DNA of 64,000 nucleotides from an uncultured Porphyromonas sp. (lineage in GTDB: Bacteria > Bacteroidota > Bacteroidia > Bacteroidales > Porphyromonadaceae). The stretch spans positions 62,001 through 126,000 of the forward strand of contig CAKRMU010000006.1 in the NCBI GenBank assembly GCA_934364985.1, written 5' to 3'. The position numbers and the translations under genes are program-made. The notes beneath the pieces were generated by a model, which was not told the DNA's origin, did not search any database, and saw nothing but the letters and a program-made list of their open reading frames with translations. Below are positions 17,206 through 26,299 of the stretch, one piece after another; positions within the stretch are counted from its first letter, which is position 1, and each line of letters starts with the position of its first letter.

Positions 17206-19212
17206 ATGTATATTAAGAACATTCGCGTTTTGCTATTGCTGATATTTGCAATTAGCATTACTGCATGCAAGGACCAGATAAACACTCCATTTACGGGCAA
17301 TGATAATAGAATATTGGAATTGTCGCTCACAGATAGTAAAGGGCAGAAGTATGTTGCTACTCTTACAAGTGAGAATACTTTTCAGTTTGTGATACCTGCC
17401 AATACAGATCTTTTAGGTGCGAAAGTGAGTTACCGCATTAGCGATCAAGCTGAGATCTTACCTAAGCCAACAGATGTGGAGAATTGGAATAACGATCAAG
17501 CCTTTCAAGTACGTTCGTATTCAGGACAACGCAGGACGTATCTCGTGCAAGTAATAAGGGAGCGTGCCGAACTGCCGAATTCCGTTAGACTCACTACCGA
17601 TGATGAGGTAAAGGCTTTTGTTGCAAAAGGGGTGAGCCACATTGAGGGCGATCTTATAGTAGGTGCACTTACTGGTAAAGACTCAATCAGCAATATAGAT
17701 GCCTTGACTTCCCTTGAAAAAGTCGACTACGATATCATTATCAACCCAACTTATAAAGGTACTGACCTTTCCGGATTACGTAATGTAAGGGAAGCTGGGG
17801 GCATTTTCATTAGAAGCCAGAAACTGAAAAATGCCACGTTTAAGCACCTTAATGTGGTATATGGTAACGTTGATATCACGGGTGACGCATTGAAGCAAAT
17901 TAGTATGCCTCAAGTCTCTCATATCAATGGCACATTAAAGGTAACCAAAGTCGCTATTAGTGAGTTTTCATTACCACGATTAGAGACTTTAGGAGCTTTT
18001 AATATATCATTTTGCGATTGGGTAAGTACTATATCCCTACGAAGCCTTAAGTCAATATCAGGCAACTTGAATATTGAAAAGCTTACAAAGTTAGGTGCCC
18101 TCAATGCTCCAAAGTTGGAGATGGTAAATGGTAATATGTCATTCAATACTTTGCCCCTCTTTGGTGTGCTAAGTCTCAATAAATTAGTATCGGTAGGAAA
18201 CATTGATTTCTCCGTAGTTAATATTACCGAATTATACCTCAACGAACTGAAGGAGTGCGGTAAATTGTCCATCAATGCTACTTCATTACGAACGCTTATT
18301 GCTCCACATCTTAAGGTAATAAATGGGGACTTCTTACTGACAGGTTGTGGCGTATCCAATCTCAGTCAATTGGGAGTAGAGAAGATTTCTGGTAAGCTTT
18401 CGTTCACCAACTTATCCAACTTCCAAGACATGGTGAGCCTTAGCAGTCAGATCAAAGAAGTAAAGGAGGTGAGCCTAATTGACATCAACGCCGATGGGAA
18501 GTGGGACTTTAGCAGTACAGGAGTCCAAAAACTAAATATTGAGCGGTGCCGTAATGTCCAAGAGCTGATATTGCCAAAAGAAATGGTGAGTGTCGACATT
18601 AAGGGCGACAATATGATGCAATTTAAGTCTATGGTAAAAATATCCGGACTACAAAAAGTATCCGAAATATTTAGCATCAATGCCTACCATTTAGCTCAGG
18701 CTCAAGATGTAACCATTGATCTCGTTAAGGCACAAACGATATCTGTTAAGTGTTCTAATCTCAATAGCTTGGTTTTGCCTAACCTTGAAGAAACGGCACA
18801 AATAGACTACTCTTATATCCCTGCCGCTCACGATGGTAATAAAAAAGAGATACAAGCTAAATGTGCTTTAAGGAAGCTCGTGGCTCCCAAACTCCAAACA
18901 ATAGATAGGTTGAGTTTCAATGTTTATGATCTCGAAATATTGGATATGCCAGCACTAAAGTCGATCAAGGATAATCTCTCCATCACTTGTTATCATCCTA
19001 AGAATCAGAATAAAGTTCTTGCGAATCTAAGCGGTTTGAAGTCTCTGGAAGAGGTGCCAAAGGTTGTCTTTGCTAATCTTACCGGATTCCAGGATTATAC
19101 GTTCCTTAAGAAGGCAGTTGAGAAAGGTACTCTTACTACTCTGAGCGTTAAGAATTGCCTTTACGCTCCTACGCTGGACGATCTTAAAGCAGGTAAATAT
19201 ACTCAAGAATAG
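17206..19212 (+). CDS. Repeat-rich lipoprotein of unknown function, paralog 1
   Basis: 668 residues. Lipobox SITAC, Cys21. After an Ig-like N-terminal domain (about 30-115, ending in SYSGQRRTYLVQVI), the rest is a long run of irregular 20-25-residue repeats. Beta-turn motifs such as LDLSNL, ISMPQVSHINGTLKV and LGALNAPKLEMVNGNM give it the look of a receptor-L-domain or leucine-rich solenoid. Its C-terminus ends with PTLDDLKAGKYTQE. The next gene is a clear full-length paralog: the same Ig-like domain, the same solenoid and the same ending. Only 3 bp separate it from the PKD gene and 4 bp from its paralog, so it belongs to the B12-locus transcript. A ligand-binding or glycan-binding surface role is a guess from fold. 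Confidence 0.72.
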   Translation: MYIKNIRVLLLLIFAISITACKDQINTPFTGNDNRILELSLTDSKGQKYVATLTSENTFQFVIPANTDLLGAKVSYRISDQAEILPKPTDVENWNNDQAFQVRSYSGQRRTYLVQVIRERAELPNSVRLTTDDEVKAFVAKGVSHIEGDLIVGALTGKDSISNIDALTSLEKVDYDIIINPTYKGTDLSGLRNVREAGGIFIRSQKLKNATFKHLNVVYGNVDITGDALKQISMPQVSHINGTLKVTKVAISEFSLPRLETLGAFNISFCDWVSTISLRSLKSISGNLNIEKLTKLGALNAPKLEMVNGNMSFNTLPLFGVLSLNKLVSVGNIDFSVVNITELYLNELKECGKLSINATSLRTLIAPHLKVINGDFLLTGCGVSNLSQLGVEKISGKLSFTNLSNFQDMVSLSSQIKEVKEVSLIDINADGKWDFSSTGVQKLNIERCRNVQELILPKEMVSVDIKGDNMMQFKSMVKISGLQKVSEIFSINAYHLAQAQDVTIDLVKAQTISVKCSNLNSLVLPNLEETAQIDYSYIPAAHDGNKKEIQAKCALRKLVAPKLQTIDRLSFNVYDLEILDMPALKSIKDNLSITCYHPKNQNKVLANLSGLKSLEEVPKVVFANLTGFQDYTFLKKAVEKGTLTTLSVKNCLYAPTLDDLKAGKYTQE

Positions 19213-19216
19213 TAAA

Positions 19217-21286
19217 ATGAATAGTATGATACACAACAATACAAAGACGATATTATTAGGGTTGCTTTTACTATTATGTACGTTAGTATCGTGTAAAAAA
19301 GTAGACCCTTTTAGCGGAGAAGACAATTTCTTCCTATCCTTTGAACTCTCTTCTGTTGATGGAAGTAGCTATAGGGGAGATATCATGGGTGATAAGATAA
19401 TTGTCCGTGTGCCTTCAAACGTTCCCCTTATGTCGCTTAAAGCCAAATACTCCCTTAGCGAGCTCGCTATGGTATCTCCGAAACCTGAAGAGATGAAGAA
19501 GTGGGCGAAAGAGCAGACATTCACCGTTACATCCTATTCAGGTGCCAAAAGAACGTATTCCGTACAAATTCAGACCACAGATGTGCAAGCCAATAACGTT
19601 GTTCAGCTAACAACTGACGAGGAGGTTGCACAATTTGCTACTCAAGGTATAGATGTTATCAATGGTAACCTTATCATTGGGTCAAACGATACCGAGACCA
19701 CGATAGAGCATATTGAGGGGCTCAGCAAGCTTAAAGAGGTGCGTTATAATCTCATTATTTATAATAATGTCAAGGCAGATCTCTCACCTTTGTTCAATAG
19801 CTTAGAGCGTATCGGTTCACTCCAGTTTATAGGTCAAAATGATAATATTGAGACACTCTACCTTCCAAAGCTCCGCGTTATGCCTAAAGGGATGTCCATA
19901 ACTTCAAGTACTTTGAAGAGTATTTCGATGCCCGCATTGGAGGAAATAGGTGGCTTTTCTATCAAATGTGATAATTGTGCTACTATCAATATGCCGGTGC
20001 TTAAAGCTATATATGGAAATTTCGGGCTACAGTCTGAAAAGATAGAAGTGCTGGAGTTCCCTGAACTTACCACGGCACAAGAGATGACCGTTAGTCGGAC
20101 AATGGAGCCATGTAAATTGGTTAAGTTCTCAATGCCAAAGCTGGAAACCTCAGGAAAGATTAGCTTATTTACTGTAGCTAATCTTGAGGAGTTTAATCTT
20201 CCCTCGTTGAAAGTCACGGATGAACTACTTCTGGATAATATCCAATCGTTATCCGCATTGGATCTCTCAAATCTCGAAAGTATCCAATCCCTTAAATTTA
20301 CTTCGGATTGGAATGGTTATTATAAGAATGAAGTCCTTAAAGAGATAAACTTACCTAAGCTATCCTCAGTAAATAGTATCAATTTTGCTGAGACTACATT
20401 TGGTAAGCTTGAGGCTTTACGAATGCCAAGTTTGAAGAATTTGGAAGTCATCTATTTACCAGTGGGGTTGATCACTTACGAAGCCCCTCTTCTTGAAAAG
20501 GTATTGTGGATAATGATGAGAGATTATCTTCCCTCTGTGGTAGAGCACCTTAAAGAGGTGGGTACATTACAAATCGACCTAAGTCAAAATAAGGAAGAAA
20601 TCGAGCTAATAGATATCAGCAGTATTGCAAGTCTTAAGAATGTAACCATCAATCCTTGTACCTTAAGGCGGGTGATATTCCCTCAAAAAGTGGAGGGAGA
20701 AATTATCCTTAATTATAATAGTAGACCTGCAAAGATAGCTCCAAAAATGGAGGGCTTAGTGGAGTGTGGTAGCTTTAAGATTCAGTACCCAAGTGATATT
20801 TATGACATAGAGTTTCCTGAGACTCTTAAAACCATTAATGGAGAGCTGGTGGTAAGTAATAGCATACGAAAGGTGACGGCAAAGGGACTTGTCAAAGCCG
20901 GTGGCGTGAATATTGGTAGTTCAAATACAGAGTACGTTGATATGCCATTATTAGAAACCATTAGTGGTACGATGAATCTACAGGCCAAGAACCTAAAGGA
21001 TGCTAACTTCCCTAAATTGAATGATGTGAATTCTCTACTTATCGGTAGTAATGGTTCTTGGAATGCTAATACTCAGCTGACCAATATTAATTTCCTCTCT
21101 TCTTTACAGAAAATCCAGAGTATCAAGATTACATATTGTAGAAGCTTGCTTGATTACACTGGGATCAAGCAATTGGTGGAGAATGGTCAGATTAATGAGA
21201 AAAACTGGACGAGTAAAACCGTCAATAGCAACCTTTATGATCCTACCTATGAAGATCTAAAAGCAGGACGTTATACTATCCGTTAG
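19217..21286 (+). CDS. Repeat-rich lipoprotein of unknown function, paralog 2
   Basis: 689 residues. Lipobox LVSC, Cys26. An Ig-like domain at about 35-120 shares SYSGAKRTYSVQI with paralog 1, and a solenoid of repeated phrases such as ISMPALEEIGGFSI and INMPVLKAIYGNF follows. It closes with PTYEDLKAGRYTIR. The two proteins have the same layout throughout but diverge strongly in the solenoid, as if duplicated and then specialised. It is the last gene before a strong terminator (21345-21385). No known function; the riboswitch-led context suggests a link to corrinoid capture, or simply a hitchhiking surface adhesin. Confidence 0.72.
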   Translation: MNSMIHNNTKTILLGLLLLLCTLVSCKKVDPFSGEDNFFLSFELSSVDGSSYRGDIMGDKIIVRVPSNVPLMSLKAKYSLSELAMVSPKPEEMKKWAKEQTFTVTSYSGAKRTYSVQIQTTDVQANNVVQLTTDEEVAQFATQGIDVINGNLIIGSNDTETTIEHIEGLSKLKEVRYNLIIYNNVKADLSPLFNSLERIGSLQFIGQNDNIETLYLPKLRVMPKGMSITSSTLKSISMPALEEIGGFSIKCDNCATINMPVLKAIYGNFGLQSEKIEVLEFPELTTAQEMTVSRTMEPCKLVKFSMPKLETSGKISLFTVANLEEFNLPSLKVTDELLLDNIQSLSALDLSNLESIQSLKFTSDWNGYYKNEVLKEINLPKLSSVNSINFAETTFGKLEALRMPSLKNLEVIYLPVGLITYEAPLLEKVLWIMMRDYLPSVVEHLKEVGTLQIDLSQNKEEIELIDISSIASLKNVTINPCTLRRVIFPQKVEGEIILNYNSRPAKIAPKMEGLVECGSFKIQYPSDIYDIEFPETLKTINGELVVSNSIRKVTAKGLVKAGGVNIGSSNTEYVDMPLLETISGTMNLQAKNLKDANFPKLNDVNSLLIGSNGSWNANTQLTNINFLSSLQKIQSIKITYCRSLLDYTGIKQLVENGQINEKNWTSKTVNSNLYDPTYEDLKAGRYTIR

Positions 21287-21344
21287 TATTAGTTAAGTAG
21301 TACCATTATCCACCCCAGCCCTTGGGGTAGTGGCACATGTATTT

Positions 21345-21385
21345 CCCCGTATCGAATAGCTAAGGTCTTTCGGTACGGGGTTTTG
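21345..21385 (+). terminator. Terminator of the B12 locus
   Basis: A 12-bp stem (CCCCGTATCGAA 21345-21356 with a TTTCGGTACGGGG arm ending at 21380, one G-U) followed by TTTTG. Confidence 0.88.
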
Positions 21386-21546
21386 TATTCTTGAGTAGGT
21401 GCTTCCTTATCCTAAAGGCAGTGCTATGTGTCTTTGAATTCCATACGTGTGACACGCATTAGATGATGGTTGGTAGCCTGGGGGGTGGAGGGAAGGAGGG
21501 GCAGAAATGATCATTCGCTATACTATAGTTCGCATTGATCTAAAGT
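21386..21546. other. Gap with a G-rich tract
   Basis: No gene. A purine-rich tract at about 21478-21503 (GGGGGG, GGAGGG, AAGGAGGGG) stands out in this AT-rich genome; it has too few separated G3 runs for a confident quadruplex. Confidence 0.4.
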
Positions 21547-21638
21547 GGATATACGGAATTCGTCAAAGCGTATACAGGGAATTAGTCTCAACGAATACCT
21601 GATATTTGTCCGGGCGAATACATAGTATCCATTTTCTC
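21547..21638. repeat. 23-nt tandem array D, four units
   Basis: Units begin at 21547, 21570, 21593 and 21616. The left end AAAGTGGATA and the right end TATCCATTTT form a near-perfect terminal inverted repeat (9 of 10). It is the best-preserved copy for seeing the leader-units-tail layout. A solo copy of the end motif (AAGTGGATATTCC) recurs near 21725. Confidence 0.87.
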
Positions 21639-21749
21639 TCGTATATTGTTAATTCTAAACTATAATTAGCAATAATGTAGTAGCGACTATAAGACATTGT
21701 TTTTGCTTTTATTCACACTTTAAGAAGTGGATATTCCTTATATAATGGT

Positions 21750-21757
21750 TACATTTG
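21750..21757 (+). promoter_or_regulatory. Promoter -7 element of the M16 peptidase gene
   Basis: TACATTTG matches TAnnTTTG; no good -33 box is seen at the usual distance. It is 90 bp before the start codon. Confidence 0.55.
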
Positions 21758-21847
21758 CGAGCGTGGGGGAGGAGGTATTGCATATTACCACTAAATGATT
21801 TAGGACTATAATCATCAATTAATTAATATATAAACAGAATATCACTG

Positions 21848-24700
21848 ATGAAAAGGACTTTCAACGTATGGCTCTCGTTTATCGTTCTGAGCCTACTTGG
21901 TAGCTTCTCTGGGGCATTTGCTCAAGAGACACCACAGCCACTTCCTATCGATAAGGATGTGCGTATGGGTAAGTTAGATAATGGGCTTACCTACTTTATT
22001 CGTCATAATGAGCAACCTAAGCAGCGTGCTAACTTTTACATCGTTCAGCGGGTCGGCTCTATGCAAGAGGAGGATAATCAAGCAGGGCTTGCTCACTTCC
22101 TTGAGCACATGGCATTTAATGGTGCTAAGAATTTTGAGGGTAAAGAGATGATCAACTACCTCGAAAGCATTGGGGTGAAGTTTGGTGCCGAGTTAAATGC
22201 TTATACATCTTTTGACGAAACTCGCTATACCATTAAGGATGCCCCCGTTGCCCGTACAGGTGTGATCGACTCTTGTATCCTTATCCTCCGAGATTGGAGT
22301 GATGGTATCGCTCTTCTTGATGAGGAGATCGACAATGAGCGTGGCGTGATTCAGGAGGAGTGGCGTCAGGGCGAAAATGGTAATATGCGTATGATGAAAA
22401 AGTTGCTTGAAACGAGCTATGCCGGATTACGCTATGGCAATCGTCTCCCTATCGGTAGCATGGACGTTATTCGCAACTTTACCTATCAAGAGCTTCGCGA
22501 TTACTACCACAAGTGGTATCGTCCCGACCTTCAAGGGCTTGTAATAGTTGGTGATGTGGATGTGGCTTACGTTGAGGAGCAAATCAAAAAGACTTTTGCA
22601 GATATGCCGGCACCTGTCAATCCTGCAGAGCGTGTTTATGAAGCAGTACCTGATAGGGAGGCTCCTCTCGCCATGGTGCTTACTGACCCGGAAGGGACGA
22701 TGACTATGGTCTCCATGTCCTATTCCTTCGAGACACTACCTCAGGAGTACAAAGCCTCTGCCTTAGGTCTTAGTTTGGATTACATGTGGTTTGTTGAGTC
22801 ATCAATGATGAATGCTCGATTGAATGAAATCGCACAAAAACCTGATGCTCCTTTTGTAGCAGCACAGATGTCAATAGGTCCTGCTTTAGGTCTTGTGATG
22901 ACGAAAGATAACATTGACTTTACGGCTATAGCACACGAGGGTAGGGCAGACGAAGCCCTTAAATGCATCGCTACCGAGCTGAAGCGTGCTAAGGAGTATG
23001 GTTTTACTGCCGCAGAGTATCAGCGTGCAAGTTTAGAGCTTGTCAATTCACTTGAAGATCAGCTCAACTCTAAAGACAATTGTAGTAATAGTGAGTACGC
23101 CGATGAGTATAGTGATTACTTTACTAAGGGTGGATATATCCCTGGTATAGAAGTGGAGTATCAGCTGATGAGCCAATTGGCTCAGGGCGTTAATATAGAT
23201 GTCATCAATCAACATTTCCAAAGTATAACTGAGCCAAATAACCTTCTTATCTATGTCTTAGGAAAGCAAGGTGATGGTATACATTATCCTACAGAGGAGG
23301 AGCTGTTGACTATCTACAATGACGCCATGAAGGCAGAGGTTGAGCCTTATACCGATGAGTTTTCGGGCATTGAGCTAATGGAGCAATTGCCTGAGCCTGG
23401 TAAGCTACTCTCTGAAGAGCGTGACCAGATGTTTGGTGCAATGACTTGGACTTTTGACAATGGTGCTAAGGTGTACTTACTCCCTACCGACTACAAAAAG
23501 AATGATATCCAGCTAAGAGCAATAAGCCATGGTGGTTATCTACAACTTGTAGATGGTGTTGACGAACTTGGTAGTATCAATGTCCGTGCTATGGAATTAG
23601 GCTTGGCTGATGTAGGTGGTCTTGCAGATTACGATGAGACTGCCTTAACTAAGATATTGGCTGGTAAGATAGCTTCTCTAAGCACCAGTGTTGATGAGAC
23701 TGTAGAGCGGATTAAAGGCTCATCATCCGAAAAAGATTTTGAGACAATGCTTCAGCTTTTGTACCTCAATATGACCTCTATGAGGAAAGATGCAAATGCT
23801 TTCTTAGCTAATGCTCAGAAGCAAAAAGCTATCATCAAAGCGAGCCAAGCTGACCCAATGACCACCTTCTTTAATAATATCCCTGCACTCCTTTATCCTG
23901 ATGACGAGGTCCGTGCTAAGCTAACTGAGGAGGATATTGATAAGGTTGAGTATGACAAGATCTACGAGGCTTATAAGGCACGTTTTGCTAATGCCAGTGA
24001 CTTTACATTCTATATCGTTGGTAGCTTCGAGCCGGAAACTATCTACCCGCTTGTAGAGCGTTATATAGGTGGATTGCCAGGTAATCATCAGCAAGAAGCT
24101 GATCAAAAGAGCCTCGTGAAGGGGGTCGCAAAAGAGGGTAATGAAGTTAAGATAGACCTCGACACCGACACCCCAATGGCAGTAGTACTTGATTACTATG
24201 CTCGTAATGGCAAGTATGGTCTCAAGGAGAATATGGTCTTTGATATACTTGGTGAGGTCCTTAGTCAGCAATTTTTCAAGAGTATCCGTGAGGATGAGGG
24301 GGGTACGTATGGGGTAGCCGTTCAAACCAACGTTTTTGAAGCACCTCGTGGCGAAGAGGCTTTATTGGTATTCTTCCAGACAAATCCTGATCAGGTAGCC
24401 AAGCTTAATGGTAAGGTCAAATCTGAGCTTAGAGATATCGTTGATGGTAAAATTAATATTGATACTTACTTTGATAAGACTGTGTTGAATATGCAAAAGG
24501 CTTATGAGCAGAATATTAGAGAGAATAAGTATTGGTTAAATACCTTGGTTGATTACTACTTCAAGGGTGAGAACTTCCACGACAATTACTTAGAGACACT
24601 TAAGAGTATTACTAAGGATGATGTCCGTGCAGCTCTCAATACGTTGTTAGCCGAGAGCCGTTACTTTGAGCAAATCGGTGTATCTAAAGTTAGCGAGTAA
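21848..24700 (+). CDS. M16 (pitrilysin/insulinase) family zinc peptidase
   Basis: 950 residues with a cleavable signal peptide (to about GAFAQ, residue 26), so periplasmic or outer-membrane associated. The inverted zinc motif HFLEH lies at residues 83-87 and the downstream Glu segment (NERGVIQEEWRQ) supplies the third ligand region. The N-half is the active M16 domain; the C-half (from about residue 500) is the inactive partner domain, with a GGTYGVAVQT segment near 820. This two-halves-in-one-chain layout is that of pitrilysin-like enzymes of Bacteroidales, which degrade peptides up to a few kDa. It is transcribed alone, closed by a 14-bp terminator. Confidence 0.94.
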   Translation: MKRTFNVWLSFIVLSLLGSFSGAFAQETPQPLPIDKDVRMGKLDNGLTYFIRHNEQPKQRANFYIVQRVGSMQEEDNQAGLAHFLEHMAFNGAKNFEGKEMINYLESIGVKFGAELNAYTSFDETRYTIKDAPVARTGVIDSCILILRDWSDGIALLDEEIDNERGVIQEEWRQGENGNMRMMKKLLETSYAGLRYGNRLPIGSMDVIRNFTYQELRDYYHKWYRPDLQGLVIVGDVDVAYVEEQIKKTFADMPAPVNPAERVYEAVPDREAPLAMVLTDPEGTMTMVSMSYSFETLPQEYKASALGLSLDYMWFVESSMMNARLNEIAQKPDAPFVAAQMSIGPALGLVMTKDNIDFTAIAHEGRADEALKCIATELKRAKEYGFTAAEYQRASLELVNSLEDQLNSKDNCSNSEYADEYSDYFTKGGYIPGIEVEYQLMSQLAQGVNIDVINQHFQSITEPNNLLIYVLGKQGDGIHYPTEEELLTIYNDAMKAEVEPYTDEFSGIELMEQLPEPGKLLSEERDQMFGAMTWTFDNGAKVYLLPTDYKKNDIQLRAISHGGYLQLVDGVDELGSINVRAMELGLADVGGLADYDETALTKILAGKIASLSTSVDETVERIKGSSSEKDFETMLQLLYLNMTSMRKDANAFLANAQKQKAIIKASQADPMTTFFNNIPALLYPDDEVRAKLTEEDIDKVEYDKIYEAYKARFANASDFTFYIVGSFEPETIYPLVERYIGGLPGNHQQEADQKSLVKGVAKEGNEVKIDLDTDTPMAVVLDYYARNGKYGLKENMVFDILGEVLSQQFFKSIREDEGGTYGVAVQTNVFEAPRGEEALLVFFQTNPDQVAKLNGKVKSELRDIVDGKINIDTYFDKTVLNMQKAYEQNIRENKYWLNTLVDYYFKGENFHDNYLETLKSITKDDVRAALNTLLAESRYFEQIGVSKVSE

Positions 24701-24727
24701 TTCGCTTCTATATTTTACATAATCATT

Positions 24728-24770
24728 AACCCGCTATGTAGGAAACACTACATAGCGGGTTCCTTTTTCC
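24728..24770 (+). terminator. Terminator of the M16 peptidase gene
   Basis: A perfect 14-bp stem (24728-24741 with 24748-24761; AACCCGCTATGTAG arm) with a GAAACA loop, then CCTTTTTCC. Confidence 0.93.
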
Positions 24771-24802
24771 CCATCCACTCGGAAGCATTTCAATTGGAGG
24801 CA

Positions 24803-24833
24803 TTTGATTGACTTCAATGTTTTTTTACTTTTG
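24803..24833 (+). promoter_or_regulatory. Promoter upstream of the Tyr/Trp-rich protein
   Basis: TTTG at 24803-24806, a 19-nt spacer and TACTTTTG at 24826-24833: a full consensus match. It would give a leader of about 225 nt to the ATG at 25066. A weaker TATCTTGC at about 25004 might be a second start. The leader holds no gene I can support. Confidence 0.75.
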
Positions 24834-25065
24834 AAGAATGGAAAGGGGATGGTCGTACGTCAATGTCCAGTCACCCTAATGATTATATGCTTAATGACTA
24901 TTCTGGAGTTAAACTTTTAAGTAGCTCAATGGTCAAAATGATAGTAAGGAGACTTAATAATATATAAAGCTCTTTATTGTTGTTGCAAGAATGCTTTTTT
25001 ATGGTATCTTGCAGGTATGAATAGGCATATATAAGTTATACAATATGATAAATGGAGGAATAGAT

Positions 25066-26262
25066 ATGAAGAGGTTTGATTGGATGCTTCGAGGACTTTT
25101 GGGTCTCTTGTTGGTGATGTCACCAGTTGCATTACCATGTGTTTTTGCACAAGATGATGCCTACCTTACACCTTCGAAAGCAAAAGAACAGAGAGATAAT
25201 GCTAATCGCAAGCGGAAAGCAGAGCTAAAACGGCTTGAGGAGCAACGTGCTCGGCAGGAAGCTGAATACAAAAAAACTGAGGCGGAGTATCAGAAGAAGG
25301 TCAATGATTGGTACAATCGCCGTGATATGAATATCTCTATCGAAGAAATGGAGGGGAACCTTGACGCTTTGGATGGTAGCGTTTCGTCACAATCTGATAG
25401 GCGTAAAGGTGGAAAGTATTCACAGAGGATTCGTCGCTTTGACTCACGTAATGATGACGTCATTGTGCTGAGCAATGTAGACAAGGTTTATGTGCTTGAT
25501 GACTATCAATATGACCCATGGAGCGATAGTTATTATGGTAGAGATTGGGGCAATAATGTCAATATCATTATTACAGATAATCGTTCTTGGCGATGGAGAA
25601 CTCCATATTATAGTCCATGGTGTGACCCTTACTTTGATAGTCCTTGGTACTCTTGGAGCTATCCATGGTATGATGGATGGTATTCGCCATGGGGGTATTA
25701 CCCTCGCTATTATGGCTATGGACCATATTACAGAGGCTGGGGCTTTGGCTCACCTTGGGGCGGATTTTACACCTATTCTTATTCGGGATGGTCATACTAT
25801 GATGGTTATCATGGAGGCTATTGGAATGGTTACTATGATGGGCGATACGATGGAAGACACCACGGACATTATAGCAAACGAAACTACAATAGTTATGGAA
25901 GGAGTAGTGGGGGATACTATGACCGCTCAATGGCAAATAGTGAGTATGGCAGAGCTTTAGGTAATGGACTCAACCAGCGTAATGTAGAAACGCGTTCGGG
26001 TGCATATTATGACCGAAGTGGGAATTACAACACCTATAATAATAGGAATAGTTCGGTAAGAAGATCGAATAATGAGTCACACTCATGGAATCGCAATTCT
26101 TCACAAGGTTACAATCGTAGTAATAGTAGTAGCAGTAGCTGGAATCGTGGCTCCGGGAGTAGTAATACCAGAAGCACTGGTACGTCAAGTAGCACATCAA
26201 GGTCAAATGGTAGCGGTAGTGGTAACTCTCGGAGTACTGGCTCATCTGGTCGTACAAGATGA
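25066..26262 (+). CDS. Exported Tyr/Trp/Gly-rich low-complexity protein
   Basis: About 398 residues from the ATG at 25066, which has a good GGAGGA ribosome site; the frame also opens at 25045. A signal peptide (to about VFAQ) is followed by a charged helical segment (about 40-90, rich in Lys, Arg and Glu). A conserved-looking NVDKVYVLDDY segment comes next. Residues of about 150-275 are extremely rich in Tyr, Trp, Gly, Pro and Ser (runs such as SPWYSWSYPWYDGWYSPWG). The C-terminal tail of about 110 residues is Ser/Asn/Arg/Gly-rich and probably disordered. Similar exported proteins occur in Bacteroidales beside outer-membrane genes, without a known role. It precedes an OmpP1/FadL-like barrel by 37 bp and is probably co-transcribed. 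Confidence 0.75.
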   Translation: MKRFDWMLRGLLGLLLVMSPVALPCVFAQDDAYLTPSKAKEQRDNANRKRKAELKRLEEQRARQEAEYKKTEAEYQKKVNDWYNRRDMNISIEEMEGNLDALDGSVSSQSDRRKGGKYSQRIRRFDSRNDDVIVLSNVDKVYVLDDYQYDPWSDSYYGRDWGNNVNIIITDNRSWRWRTPYYSPWCDPYFDSPWYSWSYPWYDGWYSPWGYYPRYYGYGPYYRGWGFGSPWGGFYTYSYSGWSYYDGYHGGYWNGYYDGRYDGRHHGHYSKRNYNSYGRSSGGYYDRSMANSEYGRALGNGLNQRNVETRSGAYYDRSGNYNTYNNRNSSVRRSNNESHSWNRNSSQGYNRSNSSSSSWNRGSGSSNTRSTGTSSSTSRSNGSGSGNSRSTGSSGRTR

Positions 26263-26299
26263 TCTTCTTGTAGCTATTTATTAACTAAATGATGGTTAT

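Noticed and set aside
21478-21503. G-quadruplex
   Set aside because: G runs are mostly pairs, and only three well-separated G3 runs are seen.
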